The translations under genes were made by a program, and so were the position numbers. From Aliikangiella maris (GTDB taxonomy: Bacteria > Pseudomonadota > Gammaproteobacteria > Enterobacterales > Kangiellaceae), in the NCBI RefSeq assembly GCF_040719265.1, contig NZ_JBFDAH010000013.1:1-64000 (forward strand): a stretch of 64,000 nt of DNA, written 5' to 3'. Below, one piece after another: positions 33,659 to 43,793 of the stretch. Under the pieces are notes generated by a model. That model saw nothing but the letters and a program-made list of their open reading frames with translations. It ran no database searches and had not been told where the DNA came from. Position 1 is the stretch's first letter. Each line of letters starts with the position of its first letter.

Positions 33659-35422
33659 ATGCTCATTAAAAGTTTATCCAGAAAAAATAAACTGCTATCT
33701 GGTTTACTGTGTGCAGGCATATTAACAATTAACTCAAATTTTGCGACAGCATCCGAGTTTCAACTTGGTATTGAGCAAATGGCTTATTCTTATGATGAAA
33801 TGCTGAGCTTCGATGTAGAAAAATACCTCGCCGAAAATGCACCTCACCTACTTTCAAAATCTGAGGCGATCTCTCATTTTGCCGGCTATTCAGCCATAAG
33901 TCCCAAAGTCATCCTTGCCATGATCGAAATGCAAAGTGGATTAGTCAGTAACGCTGCCGCCGATTTAGAAAGCCCTTTAGCGCAAATGTCTAATCAGTAT
34001 GGCTTTGTTGAGCAGCTCAGAGAAATGGCAGAGCAACTCAGAGAAGTTGGTCATCAAGAAAAAAGCCTGCAAACAACCATGTTATCAGGTCATATGAATC
34101 AACTGTCGGAAACTTTCCAAAAACTGTTTCCTCAAGAAGCCAAAATGATGGCTAACGCAACGGCAAAATCACTCGATACATCATTACCTGGCTCTTCGGG
34201 ATTAACCAGCCAACCAGCACCATCAACCGGTTTAACCGTCAGCAACGCCGCCTCATTACCACCAGCTAATTTATTATCGCTTCCTTATCCGGTTGGTAAA
34301 ACCTGGTATATTGGTGGTGCCCATGCAAACGATGGTGGTACCGGCGTTCACTCCTCGCTGGACTTATCAACCGGCGGCTTTGGTTGGGGAGCAGATTTAA
34401 GTAACATCTGGGTACAATCTGCTGCACCAGGAACAGTAAAGGTCCATTCTTCGTGCTTTATGGAAATCATTCATGATGGTGGCTGGTCAACAACCTATTA
34501 TCATATGTCTGACTTAGCCTGGAGCACAGGGGCATCAATTAACCGTAATACGAATATTGGTCACTACGCAAGTAACAAAGCACAAGCACTTTGTAATGGT
34601 GGCTCATCGACTGGCCCACACTTACATTTCAGCTTAAAGAAAAACGGTTATTTTAATTCACTAAATGGCGTTAGTCTGTCGGGTTATAAAATCAAGGCAA
34701 CCAGTAATAAAAGCTACGATACAAATTGCGACTATTTCAACTTGTCGCAATGGGGAAGTACCTGGTGTGCGGGCAATTACTATAACCCAGGAGTTGATTT
34801 GTTCCGCGGGGTAAAAATTTCGTCACTCAACGGCACCGCCACAACCGAACTCTATTACAAAATGATAGTTCCTGCTGCACCTGCCGGTTCTAACCGCGTT
34901 ATTTTTGAAACTTCAGGTGGTACAGGGGATGTCGATCTTTATGTAAAAAAAGGTGGTATCCCAACATTAAATGACTATGACTGTCGTCCATTTTTAGATG
35001 GCAATAATGAAAAGTGTGATAGCAGTAATGGGTTATCAACTGATATAGGCGGTACTTGGTATGTCATGTTGCACGGTGCAAAACAATTTTTAAATACATC
35101 AATTACTGCTCGCCATAGCGGTTGGTATGACTCAAATAATATTACCGTAAACAAAGGTGCGTGGAATCATAGTTGGGTCAATGTACCCGAAGGTACCAAG
35201 TCACTGACCATTTCTATTTCGGGTTTTAGTGGAGATCCTGACTTGTATGTTGCTTATGGTTCACAAGCCTCAACCTCTAACTGGACTTGTCGTCCATACA
35301 AAGATACGGGCGTTACCGAAACCTGTACCATTAATAATCCTCAAGCAGGTCAATGGCATATTGGTATCAACGGTTACTCTTATACATCAGGTATTAACTT
35401 GAAAGCCCGTTGGGAACCTTAA
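33659..35422 (+). CDS. Secreted LasA-like M23 metallopeptidase with two PPC domains
   Basis: The 587-residue precursor has a signal peptide (to about residue 31, SNFATA), a helical propeptide (about 32-190), an M23 peptidase domain (about 200-375) with zinc ligands in HSSLDLS and GPHLHFSL, YYHMSDL between them, and two C-terminal PPC domains (about 385-480 and 495-587) with the GDVDLYVKKG and GDPDLYVAYG signatures. LasA-type enzymes cleave glycine-rich peptidoglycan bridges or elastin. The PPC domains typically aid secretion and are later removed. A GGAGG ribosome binding site precedes the ATG. Expected to leave through the type II system. Confidence 0.93.
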   Translation: MLIKSLSRKNKLLSGLLCAGILTINSNFATASEFQLGIEQMAYSYDEMLSFDVEKYLAENAPHLLSKSEAISHFAGYSAISPKVILAMIEMQSGLVSNAAADLESPLAQMSNQYGFVEQLREMAEQLREVGHQEKSLQTTMLSGHMNQLSETFQKLFPQEAKMMANATAKSLDTSLPGSSGLTSQPAPSTGLTVSNAASLPPANLLSLPYPVGKTWYIGGAHANDGGTGVHSSLDLSTGGFGWGADLSNIWVQSAAPGTVKVHSSCFMEIIHDGGWSTTYYHMSDLAWSTGASINRNTNIGHYASNKAQALCNGGSSTGPHLHFSLKKNGYFNSLNGVSLSGYKIKATSNKSYDTNCDYFNLSQWGSTWCAGNYYNPGVDLFRGVKISSLNGTATTELYYKMIVPAAPAGSNRVIFETSGGTGDVDLYVKKGGIPTLNDYDCRPFLDGNNEKCDSSNGLSTDIGGTWYVMLHGAKQFLNTSITARHSGWYDSNNITVNKGAWNHSWVNVPEGTKSLTISISGFSGDPDLYVAYGSQASTSNWTCRPYKDTGVTETCTINNPQAGQWHIGINGYSYTSGINLKARWEP

Positions 35423-35471
35423 GGAAAATTTATCGATTATTTATCACGATTGAATATTCGATATAACATTA

Positions 35472-35500
35472 AAAAGCCAGGTAAAAACCTGGCTTTTTTT
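35472..35500 (+). terminator. Rho-independent terminator after the M23 peptidase
   Basis: Stem AAAGCCAGGT/ACCTGGCTTT with AAA loop, followed by a T-tract. Nearly the same stem recurs at 58464-58490. Confidence 0.9.
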
Positions 35501-35571
35501 ATTCCACTGAACAACAAAAAACGGCCTGAATAATTAACCTTAACTCTGGATAAGGAAAATCATCAACCCCA

Positions 35572-36810
35572 TTATTTTGTCACATTTAAAATATCACTCA
35601 CCCAATGGATTGCTTCAATACTCGCATTAGTTGCATATAGCTTTTCATCAATACTTAAATCATCGAGCAAAGACAGCTCAGCTTTTTCAATATGCATTGC
35701 AATCTTCAAGATGCGTCCGAGTTCACCCGAAAAATCAAGGATTGCCTGAATGGTTTCGTTAGATAAATCAATTTGATTTAACAACCAGGCTTTATCTGCT
35801 TGTAAAACCAGGTCGATACCTGAAAATAGTCCTACCGTAAATCCAGTTTCGCTATTAATGCCTGTCTCTTTTTGTGCTAACAATTCACAAAGTTTTGCTC
35901 GCTCTAATAAAACTCTGAGTAATTCCTGAGAGCATTGATTATGCGAAGATATAGTTAAAATCATTGCCCACTGTTTGACAACTTTCAAACCTAAGAAAAC
36001 AATGGCATCGTGAATGCTGTCAATTTTTTTAGGTAACCCACATAAAGGACTGTTCACTATTTTTAATAATTGATAACTCAGTTTTACATCAACAGAAACC
36101 AACTCTCTGACTTGCTCAATGCTGACACCTTCATCTTGTAATGCTGATAAAAGTCGAAATGCATTTTGACTATTTGATTCAATTCGCTTACCAAATACCA
36201 TTTCAGGACGAGACAAGTAGTAACCTTGAAAAAGCTCAAAACCAGATTCTTTACAAAAATTTAGTTCTGTCTGTGTTTCAACCTTTTCAGCTAGAAAAAT
36301 CGGACGGTTTTGCGGTGGCATTAATGATTTTATTTTTTTTAAAATACTGTCGAGTTTAGCTTGATCGGTAAACTCCATGATATCGACCTTGATAATATCC
36401 ATCACTGGCAACAAAGGTTCCAGCTCTTCAATCTGGTTATGAAAGTCATCAATTGCAAAAATATAACCTTGTTTTCGGAGTTCATCAATACGAGTCAGAA
36501 GTTCATCATCGATTACCGAGTCTTCTAAAATTTCGATGACCATTCTCTCTGGCGGAAGAGGAATAAAGACCTCGGAAAGAATCAACTCTCTTGTCATGTT
36601 AATAAATATTTTTACATAGGGTTGATTAATATATTCGAAAATACCACTACAATAATTGGTTAACAGCTGCATGGTTGCTGTATTTCCATCTCGAATATCA
36701 GCAAAATTAGTTGATTTATCACGAAACAGAATTTCATATCCATACAGATTCTGATTGATATCATAAATAGGCTGCTTGGCAAACAGTACGTCTTGTTTGA
36801 TTTCTTCCAT
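35572..36810 (-). CDS. EAL-HDOD signalling protein (degenerate EAL)
   Basis: The 412-residue protein has an N-terminal EAL-like domain (FAKQPIYDINQNLYGYEILFR, DDFHN, VDIMEF, LAEKVET) and a C-terminal HDOD domain (LLSALQDEGVSIEQV, LSYQLLKIVNSP, DAIVFLGL). The EAL triad is YEI and several catalytic acids are lost, so it should not cleave c-di-GMP but may bind it or act as an adaptor, as in the YuxH/CdgJ group. The ATG at 36810 follows AGGTG; a TTG at 36846 gives a longer form with no ribosome binding site. Often linked to motility and surface attachment, which fits the MSHA operon further on. Confidence 0.88.
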   Translation of the reverse strand: MEEIKQDVLFAKQPIYDINQNLYGYEILFRDKSTNFADIRDGNTATMQLLTNYCSGIFEYINQPYVKIFINMTRELILSEVFIPLPPERMVIEILEDSVIDDELLTRIDELRKQGYIFAIDDFHNQIEELEPLLPVMDIIKVDIMEFTDQAKLDSILKKIKSLMPPQNRPIFLAEKVETQTELNFCKESGFELFQGYYLSRPEMVFGKRIESNSQNAFRLLSALQDEGVSIEQVRELVSVDVKLSYQLLKIVNSPLCGLPKKIDSIHDAIVFLGLKVVKQWAMILTISSHNQCSQELLRVLLERAKLCELLAQKETGINSETGFTVGLFSGIDLVLQADKAWLLNQIDLSNETIQAILDFSGELGRILKIAMHIEKAELSLLDDLSIDEKLYATNASIEAIHWVSDILNVTK

Positions 36811-37014
36811 CGGGTTTACACCTGCAATGTAATCACTATCAGACAATTAATATAAAAAGTATAGCAATATTCATTCGCCAAGTTTTGAGAATCTTGTATT
36901 AAGTCACTATTGGTAAAGATTAAAAGCCCAAACTAATCAATCACCGACTTATCAAATTCCAATGTCACCTTAAAATTCACAGCGTTATCAATGGGTTGCC
37001 TATGACTAAGGGAT

Positions 37015-37068
37015 TTCTATCGATTAGAGAGCTTCTATCGATTAGAGAGCTTCTATTGATTAGGGAGC
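37015..37068. repeat. Three tandem 18-bp repeats
   Basis: TTCTATCGATTAGAGAGC occurs twice exactly (37015-37032, 37033-37050) and once with two changes (37051-37068). It lies in the 370-bp gap between the start of the EAL-HDOD gene and the end of putA. The rest of that gap (36811-37180) shows no gene. Confidence 0.85.
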
Positions 37069-37180
37069 TTTTGTTGTTAAAGGTCAGAGAAGACATGGCC
37101 GGAGTACTTAACGCACTCGACCATGTGACAGACAAATATCTTTGCATCCTGCAAATTTAGAATTCCTAAATACCAGCACC

Positions 37181-40100
37181 TTAATCGTCTTCGGATAATG
37201 TCATTAATGATGTATTGCCACCAGATGCGGTTGTATCAATACTCACCGTTTTTTCAGTTAATAGTCGATTAATCAACGTATCATAATATTCACTGCTAAT
37301 AACGGGTAAAATAGCGCCATCACGATTAGCCAGCGCTGCGGTCACATACTCCTTACGCTCACACGCGCTACCAATAACCGCTCCAGCCAATACCGGATGT
37401 GCCAAAATAGCATCCAGATATTTCAATTTAGCAACTTGTAAAATGCCCTTTGCAACACCAGTCGATAAAAATTTATCTTTAAATGCCAGTGCTTCATTAT
37501 GAAATAGGTCAGATACAACAGTAACAACCGTATTACCCGCAGCCAGTGCGGTAATAATGGAAATTGCCCAAAAATTAAATGACGTATCTTTATCGGCGTA
37601 ACAGACAACACAGCCGCGCGGTTCAAGATACAATTTATTTGACTCACCAGTTGGTCCAGGCATTATTTTAGGCTTAGCTAATTGTCCTTCCATTTGATTT
37701 AACAATTTGCGCGCGTCATTGAGTGTTTTATCCAAATCATCAGCAAATTCATTCACACTATCGACCGTTGCAATTTTTGCAATTAACTGCCGCACTAATG
37801 AAATTCGTTGTACCAAATCAGTATTGCGCCAAATAATTTCATCTCGGGCAGATTGTTGCATGATTTCCTCTACTTGCACCTGTTCAGCAGCACTCAGGGT
37901 AAAATCAACAACATCTGACTTTTGCAGAGTTGCCTGTGCATTTTCTGTTGGAACTTTTTCTTTAACCAGACGCGTTAAATAAGCAGGGCCACCAGCCTTG
38001 GGGCCTGTTCCAGATAATCCGCGACCACCAAATGGCTGCGCCCCAACAACCGCACCAATCATATTGCGGTTAATATAAATATTTCCAGCGCGTGAAGCTT
38101 TTGCCAAGTAGTCTGCTCGAGATTCAATACGAGAATGAATACCCATAGTTAATCCAAATCCAGTTGAGTTAACTTGAGCAATAACATTATCCAGCTGATC
38201 ACCTTTAAAGCGAATGACATGAACGCAAGGACCAAAGACTTCTTGAGTCAGTACAGATAAGTTTTCAATTTCGTAAAGTCTGGGCGCAAAAAAGAAATGT
38301 TCACCTTGCTGAGGAATATCGCAAGCGTAAATCAATTTTGCTTTGTCTTTCAAATATTCAACGTGTGCGGTTAGTGATTCATGAGCTTTTTGATCAATCA
38401 CAGGGCCAACATCAGTCGATAAAAGAGAAGGATCGCTAACAGTTAATTCTTGCATCGCACCTTTCAGCATGTGAATCACTTTGTCGGCTATTTCTTCTTG
38501 TAAAAACAACACTCGCAATGCCGAACAGCGTTGACCCGCACTTTGAAAACCTGATGAAACTACATCGTCAACCACTTGCTCTGGCAGAGCAGTTGAATCA
38601 ACAATCATACAGTTTTGACCACCAGTTTCAGCGATCAATGGAACTTGACTACCACCACGTTCGGCCAGAGTTCGCGAAATTTGTGTACCGGTTTCAGTTG
38701 AACCAGTAAACATGACGGCTTGAACTCGCTCATCTGGAATTATAATCTGACCAACCTTGCTACCTCTGGCAACAACGGCCTGTACCACATGCTCAGGTAA
38801 GCCAACTGTTTGCATTAATTCAATAGTTCTTAATGCAATCAAAGTTGTTTGTTCCGCAGGTTTTGCAATTACGGTATTACCGGTAACCATTGCAGCGGCA
38901 ACCTGTCCCAAGAAGATAGCCAGCGGAAAGTTCCACGGACTGATACACAAAATTACCCCGCGCGCTTCAAATCGCTCATCTTTTGCCAATTCTTCAGCAC
39001 GAGCGGCATAGTAACGACAAAAGTCTACAGCTTCACGGACTTCATCAACGCCATCTTGCGCAACTTTACCCGCTTCTTTCATACATAGGCCAATCAGTTC
39101 ATCACGATGACGCTCTAAAATATCAGCAGTTTTACGCAATAAATCGGCACGTTCTTTGACCGGTTTAGTTGACCATTCGGCAAAAGCTTTATCAGCATTA
39201 TCGATTAGCAGTTTCATTTGCTCATCATTTTGATGAGTAATATAACCAATCACTTCGTCACGATTAGCCGGGTTACGCACAGGTTTAGAACCTTCAGGAA
39301 CTTGCTGCGCATCAATTAGTATTTTACTTAACCATTGATCAAGATTTTCTTTTAGTGGTGTAATGTGATTGATATTGGTTAAATCCAACCCTTTCGAGTT
39401 ATCGCGCTCATCGCCATACAGTCGTATTGGCATTTGAATTTGCGGATTGGCTTTCGATTTTACACCTTGAATTTTTTCTACCGGATCGGGTAATAAAGAC
39501 TCCACCGGTTTAGACTCATCAACAATGGCATTAACAAACGATGAATTTGCACCATTTTCTAATAATCGTCTCACCAAATAAGCCAGCAAATCTTCATGTT
39601 GGCCAACCGGTGCATATACGCGGCACTGTACTTTATCTTGAGTGACAATTTGGTCGTATAAGGATTCACCCATACCATGCAAGCGTTGAAACTCGAAATT
39701 GCTGGTATCACCATGTGCCAGTTGTAAAATGGTTGCTGCGGTATACGCATTATGAGTGGCAAACTGTGGGAAGATTCGATCACGCATAGCCATTAGTTTA
39801 ATTGCACAGGCTTTATAAGAAACATCCGTCGTCGCTTTGCGAGTAAATACCGGAAAATCTTCCAGCCCATCTTGTTGTGATGTTTTAATTTCCGTATCCC
39901 AGTAGGCGCCTTTTACCAATCGAACCATCAATTTACGCGTTGTTTTTTCGGTTAATTGACCTAGCCAATCAATCACAAAAATCGCTCGTTTTTGGTAGGC
40001 TTGTACCGCTAGACCAAATCCATTCCAATCGCCCAAGTCATCATCTAAAAAGACCGCTTCAATAATATCTAGCGAAATATCCAGTCGATCAGCTTCTTCG

Positions 40101-40975
40101 GCATCGACGGTAAAACCAATATCGTATGATTTAGCGGCCAGTGCTAATTCTTTTAATTTGGGTACAAGTTCAGTCATCACCCTTTCACGGTGTGTAAATT
40201 CATAACGTGGATGAATCGCAGATAGCTTCACTGAAATACCAGGACTTTTAATTGGTCCGCGACCTTTTGCGGCTTTACCAATTACATGAATCGCTGACAT
40301 ATAGCTATCGAAATATCGCTCGGCATCTTTCATGGTGCGGGCACCTTCGCCCAGCATGTCATAAGAATAGGCATAGCCTTTATTTTCTTTTTCAACTGCG
40401 CGATCAATCGCTTCTTCAATCGTGCGTCCCATGACAAACTGTTTACCCATGATTTTCATGGCAAACTGTACCGACTTACGAATCACCGGTTCGCCCAGTC
40501 GACCAATTGTCTTTTTAAGAACACCAAACTGTCGCTCTTTGTTTTTATCGGAATAATTAACCATTTTTCCGGTAATTAGCAGACCCCAAGAAGATGCATT
40601 CACAAAAAGCGAATCACTGTTGCCAAGGTGAGAACTCCAATCACCTTTGGAAAGTTTATCGCGAATCAAGCTATCTTGAGTTTCATCATCTGGTACACGC
40701 AGCAATGCTTCGGCCAGACACATTAGAACAACCCCTTCTTCCGAAGACAGTGAGAATTCGTTGAGCAGCGCATCAATACCACCCTGACCTTCTTGATCTT
40801 CCCGAATATTTACCACCATTTGTCGGGCGCGTTCCCAAGCACGGCTGCGGGCACTGACACCAACTTCAGCCAACGGCAAAATATGATTAATCACTGTCTC
40901 TTCATCAATTCGATAGAAATCTCGAATTTTTTGTCGCGTTGGACAGCTTGTTACCAATGAATCGTTAAACAACAT
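37181..40975 (-). CDS. putA: Bifunctional proline dehydrogenase / P5C dehydrogenase PutA
   Basis: The 1264-residue protein has an alpha-helical N-terminal domain, the FAD-dependent proline dehydrogenase barrel (about 190-480; ISVKLSAIHPRYE, RLVKGAYWD, ATHNAYT, FQRLHGMGE), and the aldehyde dehydrogenase domain (about 560-1030) with ISPWNFPLAIFLGQ, FTGSTETG, AETGGQN and the catalytic Cys in SAGQRCSALR, plus a C-terminal domain. No ribbon-helix-helix at the N-terminus, unlike Escherichia coli PutA, so it is not its own repressor. It converts proline to glutamate at the membrane. A divergent Lrp-type gene 146 bp away probably regulates it. Confidence 0.97.
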   Translation of the reverse strand: MLFNDSLVTSCPTRQKIRDFYRIDEETVINHILPLAEVGVSARSRAWERARQMVVNIREDQEGQGGIDALLNEFSLSSEEGVVLMCLAEALLRVPDDETQDSLIRDKLSKGDWSSHLGNSDSLFVNASSWGLLITGKMVNYSDKNKERQFGVLKKTIGRLGEPVIRKSVQFAMKIMGKQFVMGRTIEEAIDRAVEKENKGYAYSYDMLGEGARTMKDAERYFDSYMSAIHVIGKAAKGRGPIKSPGISVKLSAIHPRYEFTHRERVMTELVPKLKELALAAKSYDIGFTVDAEEADRLDISLDIIEAVFLDDDLGDWNGFGLAVQAYQKRAIFVIDWLGQLTEKTTRKLMVRLVKGAYWDTEIKTSQQDGLEDFPVFTRKATTDVSYKACAIKLMAMRDRIFPQFATHNAYTAATILQLAHGDTSNFEFQRLHGMGESLYDQIVTQDKVQCRVYAPVGQHEDLLAYLVRRLLENGANSSFVNAIVDESKPVESLLPDPVEKIQGVKSKANPQIQMPIRLYGDERDNSKGLDLTNINHITPLKENLDQWLSKILIDAQQVPEGSKPVRNPANRDEVIGYITHQNDEQMKLLIDNADKAFAEWSTKPVKERADLLRKTADILERHRDELIGLCMKEAGKVAQDGVDEVREAVDFCRYYAARAEELAKDERFEARGVILCISPWNFPLAIFLGQVAAAMVTGNTVIAKPAEQTTLIALRTIELMQTVGLPEHVVQAVVARGSKVGQIIIPDERVQAVMFTGSTETGTQISRTLAERGGSQVPLIAETGGQNCMIVDSTALPEQVVDDVVSSGFQSAGQRCSALRVLFLQEEIADKVIHMLKGAMQELTVSDPSLLSTDVGPVIDQKAHESLTAHVEYLKDKAKLIYACDIPQQGEHFFFAPRLYEIENLSVLTQEVFGPCVHVIRFKGDQLDNVIAQVNSTGFGLTMGIHSRIESRADYLAKASRAGNIYINRNMIGAVVGAQPFGGRGLSGTGPKAGGPAYLTRLVKEKVPTENAQATLQKSDVVDFTLSAAEQVQVEEIMQQSARDEIIWRNTDLVQRISLVRQLIAKIATVDSVNEFADDLDKTLNDARKLLNQMEGQLAKPKIMPGPTGESNKLYLEPRGCVVCYADKDTSFNFWAISIITALAAGNTVVTVVSDLFHNEALAFKDKFLSTGVAKGILQVAKLKYLDAILAHPVLAGAVIGSACERKEYVTAALANRDGAILPVISSEYYDTLINRLLTEKTVSIDTTASGGNTSLMTLSEDD

Positions 40976-41121
40976 TTACAAAATCCTCTTTAGGAGTCAA
41001 AGCCCTAACCGTATAAGTGAGAGCATTTTATAGAAGTCGCAGCAGAATGTGCTGGTGAATTTTGTGAAAATCCCGTAAATTACAGGGAATTCAATTAGCT
41101 TTTCCGTAGATCGTACTGACC

Positions 41122-41601
41122 ATGAAAACTCCTCCCAAAATTCGTACCCTAGACAAGATTGATTTAGCAATTTTAGATGCTCTTCAATCAAATAGCCGAA
41201 TTTCCAATGTAAATTTGGCGAAAAAGGTTAATTTAAGTGCCAGCCCTTGTCTGGATCGGGTTAAACGTCTGGAAACCGAAGGCTTTATTGAACGCTATGG
41301 GGCAGTACTCAATGCACCAATGCTTAAATTTGGATTAACCGCTTATGTTGAAGTCACTTTAGATAAATCCACTTCCGAGGTGTTTGATACCTTTGCAGAG
41401 GAAGTCGCTCAAATTAAGCAAATTGCCGAATGTGATATGGTTGCCGGTGGATTTGATTATCTACTGAAAATTCGAATTTCTGACATGGCAGAATATCGTG
41501 CAGTTTTAGGTCAGGTCGTCGATATACCCGGCGTTGCCAAAAACCACACTTATGTTGTTATCGAGCGTATTAAAATCGATAAAGGATTACCGATTATTTA
41601 A
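41122..41601 (+). CDS. Lrp/AsnC-family regulator, probable PutR
   Basis: The 159-residue protein has an N-terminal helix-turn-helix (LDKIDLAILDALQSNSRISN, VNLAKKVNLSASPCLDRVKRLE) and a C-terminal RAM effector domain (LTAYVEVTLDKS, GGFDYLLKIRISDMAEYR, TYVVIERIK). It closely follows the PutR/BkdR type of Lrp regulators. Divergent placement next to putA is the common arrangement for activation of putA by proline. The gene is transcribed alone. Confidence 0.9.
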   Translation: MKTPPKIRTLDKIDLAILDALQSNSRISNVNLAKKVNLSASPCLDRVKRLETEGFIERYGAVLNAPMLKFGLTAYVEVTLDKSTSEVFDTFAEEVAQIKQIAECDMVAGGFDYLLKIRISDMAEYRAVLGQVVDIPGVAKNHTYVVIERIKIDKGLPII

Positions 41602-41609
41602 AGCTTCTA

Positions 41610-43058
41610 TTATATTTGCTTTATGGTAAATACATTACTCGATGGTAGGCGTATTAACTGAATATCAACAATCGTTGTCGTAAAGTTTTGTACCACCTGC
41701 TGCAGTTGCTTACTTGATAAACTGATATTAACGGGAACGTAAGCAATATCTTTCGAATGCGCTTCAACACCAGTTACTTCCATATTCAGCGGCGATATAT
41801 TATCCATTAAATTAATCCAGGTTTTACTTTTACTGTCATACTGTTGGGTACGTAAATATAAGGTTTTATTTGCTGGATTTTGCTCGTTAACATGGTCATC
41901 TTCAATCATACTTTCCAGTCGATTCATTTTTTTATTTTTAGATTTAAAAGTAATGTCATACTCTTCGACAGGTCTGCCATATTGATCCGTTAACCGAAAA
42001 ATCAATTGTGCATGAGCTTCATATTGCGCTTGTTTGTCCCAATCAGTAATGTTTCCTTTTAGTTTGGTAACCCGCTGAAAGGTTTTGCTAGTATTCTGCT
42101 CGAAAAACTGAACCATTTTAGTATAAGCAATTTTATCCTGTGCTGTTTTCAATGCTTTTATCACTAGTGGAATGACCGCAGAGCGATTGCTTTTACCAGT
42201 CACAATGCCAATATCGTCACCAAAGTGAGCCGTTTCGTAAGCAATAGTGAACGGAATAGGCTGACGATTTTCACTTAAACCTGTTAAGTCATACTGATAA
42301 TTTTCTTCTTTAAAGGTTTCATTATTTTTTCTTTTTTCAATCAGTTCATTGAGTTTTTTCACGGTCAAATCATCAGCAGTTTTTGTAGGAGAAATAAGAA
42401 TGTAATTAAAGTTTAGATTGCCCGCACTAGTTCTCACCGTATTATCCGATGAATCCTCTTTGACATAACGAATAGGAACTTGACGCAAAAAACTCAAGGT
42501 TTGAGATCCAATAATACAAAACTCCTGCACTTGATAGTCTTCATAAATATCATTATCTGATGTTAAAAAATGGGTTTGTAAATTCAGAGTTTCCGCCGAA
42601 CCAAACTCTAGCGCTTGCAGAATATGTTTGCCAACCCCAGTTCCGCCGAATAAATAACGTCCCCAACGAGATAAGCGTCCTTGTCCAATATGTGCCAGTC
42701 CACTGCCAAAATTAGCCCCAGCCAGATGAATCAGATTAATAATCGGACTGGGTTTAGCACTGTATTTTCGAATCCAGTTACGTACAACTAACGCGCCCGT
42801 ACTATGGATAATTACATGAAATCCACCACTTAATAAACTACGGTATTGGTCGCTATTTAGCGCCCGCTCCATGGCAAAACTGATATCATCAAGACGGACA
42901 CCATCATTGAGCGAAATCCAGCGACTTAAATTAATACTTTCAATGTTTTCTTCTCCAAACTCTTTTTTTAAAAAATCTGGTAATGTGCCATAAATATCTT
43001 CGACTTTATTATCTTTACCTTCGGAAGAGTAACCGTGAATAAGTAGTATGGGTTTCAT
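41610..43058 (-). CDS. Lipase-like alpha/beta hydrolase with beta-rich C-terminus
   Basis: The 482-residue protein has an alpha/beta-hydrolase half (about 1-300) with PILLIHGYSSEG (oxyanion region), IIHSTGALVVRNW (nucleophile Ser in HSTG instead of G-x-S-x-G), an AGANFGSGLAHIG segment typical of lipases, and a late His candidate in YETAHFGDD. The C-terminal third (about 330-482) is beta-rich and unassigned. No signal peptide. Start at ATG 43058, behind GGGAA, in preference to TTG 43064. Resembles phospholipase-like proteins of the DUF676/Tle kind, but no VgrG or immunity gene lies alongside, so the function remains open. Confidence 0.7.
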   Translation of the reverse strand: MKPILLIHGYSSEGKDNKVEDIYGTLPDFLKKEFGEENIESINLSRWISLNDGVRLDDISFAMERALNSDQYRSLLSGGFHVIIHSTGALVVRNWIRKYSAKPSPIINLIHLAGANFGSGLAHIGQGRLSRWGRYLFGGTGVGKHILQALEFGSAETLNLQTHFLTSDNDIYEDYQVQEFCIIGSQTLSFLRQVPIRYVKEDSSDNTVRTSAGNLNFNYILISPTKTADDLTVKKLNELIEKRKNNETFKEENYQYDLTGLSENRQPIPFTIAYETAHFGDDIGIVTGKSNRSAVIPLVIKALKTAQDKIAYTKMVQFFEQNTSKTFQRVTKLKGNITDWDKQAQYEAHAQLIFRLTDQYGRPVEEYDITFKSKNKKMNRLESMIEDDHVNEQNPANKTLYLRTQQYDSKSKTWINLMDNISPLNMEVTGVEAHSKDIAYVPVNISLSSKQLQQVVQNFTTTIVDIQLIRLPSSNVFTIKQI

Positions 43059-43580
43059 GAGCAATATTCCCTGTATTAACCTGTAGGCAGGCTGACATTA
43101 TTAAAGTGAGTTGCTTGAACAGAACAAATTATCGGGCGCTATCAATGCCCAAGTTAAGTCAATCTTGGCTTTTTATTATCGTATTTGAGTATAGTTAAAT
43201 TAAGCGTTTTTTTCGGTTAAATAATTGATTGCTGGATAAAATTTCAATATTTATTTGTGAGATTTAAAATAATGGTATTTGCAAAAAGATGGTGTTAAAC
43301 CTGAGTAATTCAATTTATCAGATACCAAGACGCTTTTTTAAAGACACTCTTTAAAGATACCTTTTTTCAAAAGTATTCTTTTCAAAGAAGCTTTTTTCAA
43401 ATTGAGCAAAACCAACATCACTATTGGATGCCTTAGCACATAAATGACGAGACAGGAATTAATCAACCCATTGAATCAGTGTCGTTTGAATTTCACGCCA
43501 CCTACACGAGTTAATTATACTTATTCTTCAATAATAGTTTTGTACAATAACTGACATAAAAAGAGAATAATGCAATCGCT
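43059..43580. other. Intergenic region, no gene seen
   Basis: About 520 bp. The stretch 43330-43400 carries repeated A/T blocks of the CTTTTTT-CAAA kind (ACGCTTTTTTAAAG, CTTTAAAGATAC, CTTTTTTCAAA, CTTTTCAAAGAAG, CTTTTTTCAAATT). Open frames crossing the XRE gene are shadows. Confidence 0.4.
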
Positions 43581-43793
43581 TTATGGAAGCTCTTCTTGAT
43601 ACTCCAGCAGATCACCCGGTTGACAAGATAATGATTTACAGATTTTTTCAATAGTTGAAAATCTAACCCCTTTAACTTTTCCCGATTTAAGCATCGATAA
43701 ATTCTGCTCACTGATACCGATTTCCTTTGCTAGCTCCTTAGACTTCACCTTTCTTTTGGCCAGCATTACATCTAAGTTCACAATAATTGGCAT
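43581..43793 (-). CDS. Small XRE-family transcriptional regulator (YozG-like)
   Basis: The 70-residue protein is a single Cro/CI helix-turn-helix domain: MPIIVNLDVMLAKRKVKSKEL, then IGISEQNLSMLKSGKVKGVRFSTIEKICKSLSCQPGDLLEY. This matches the YozG group, which often sits beside a small DUF2975 membrane protein; no such partner is visible here. The ATG at 43793 follows GAAGGGAAA; an extension to 43865 would add 24 residues without homology. DNA target unknown. Confidence 0.9.
   Translation of the reverse strand: MPIIVNLDVMLAKRKVKSKELAKEIGISEQNLSMLKSGKVKGVRFSTIEKICKSLSCQPGDLLEYQEELP

Noticed and set aside
38757..39088. Plus-strand Cys/Thr-rich ORFs inside putA
   Set aside because: Antisense shadows of the conserved aldehyde dehydrogenase domain.
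43511..43711. Minus-strand 66-codon ORF overlapping the XRE gene
   Set aside because: Out-of-frame shadow; the XRE frame has the ribosome binding site and domain.
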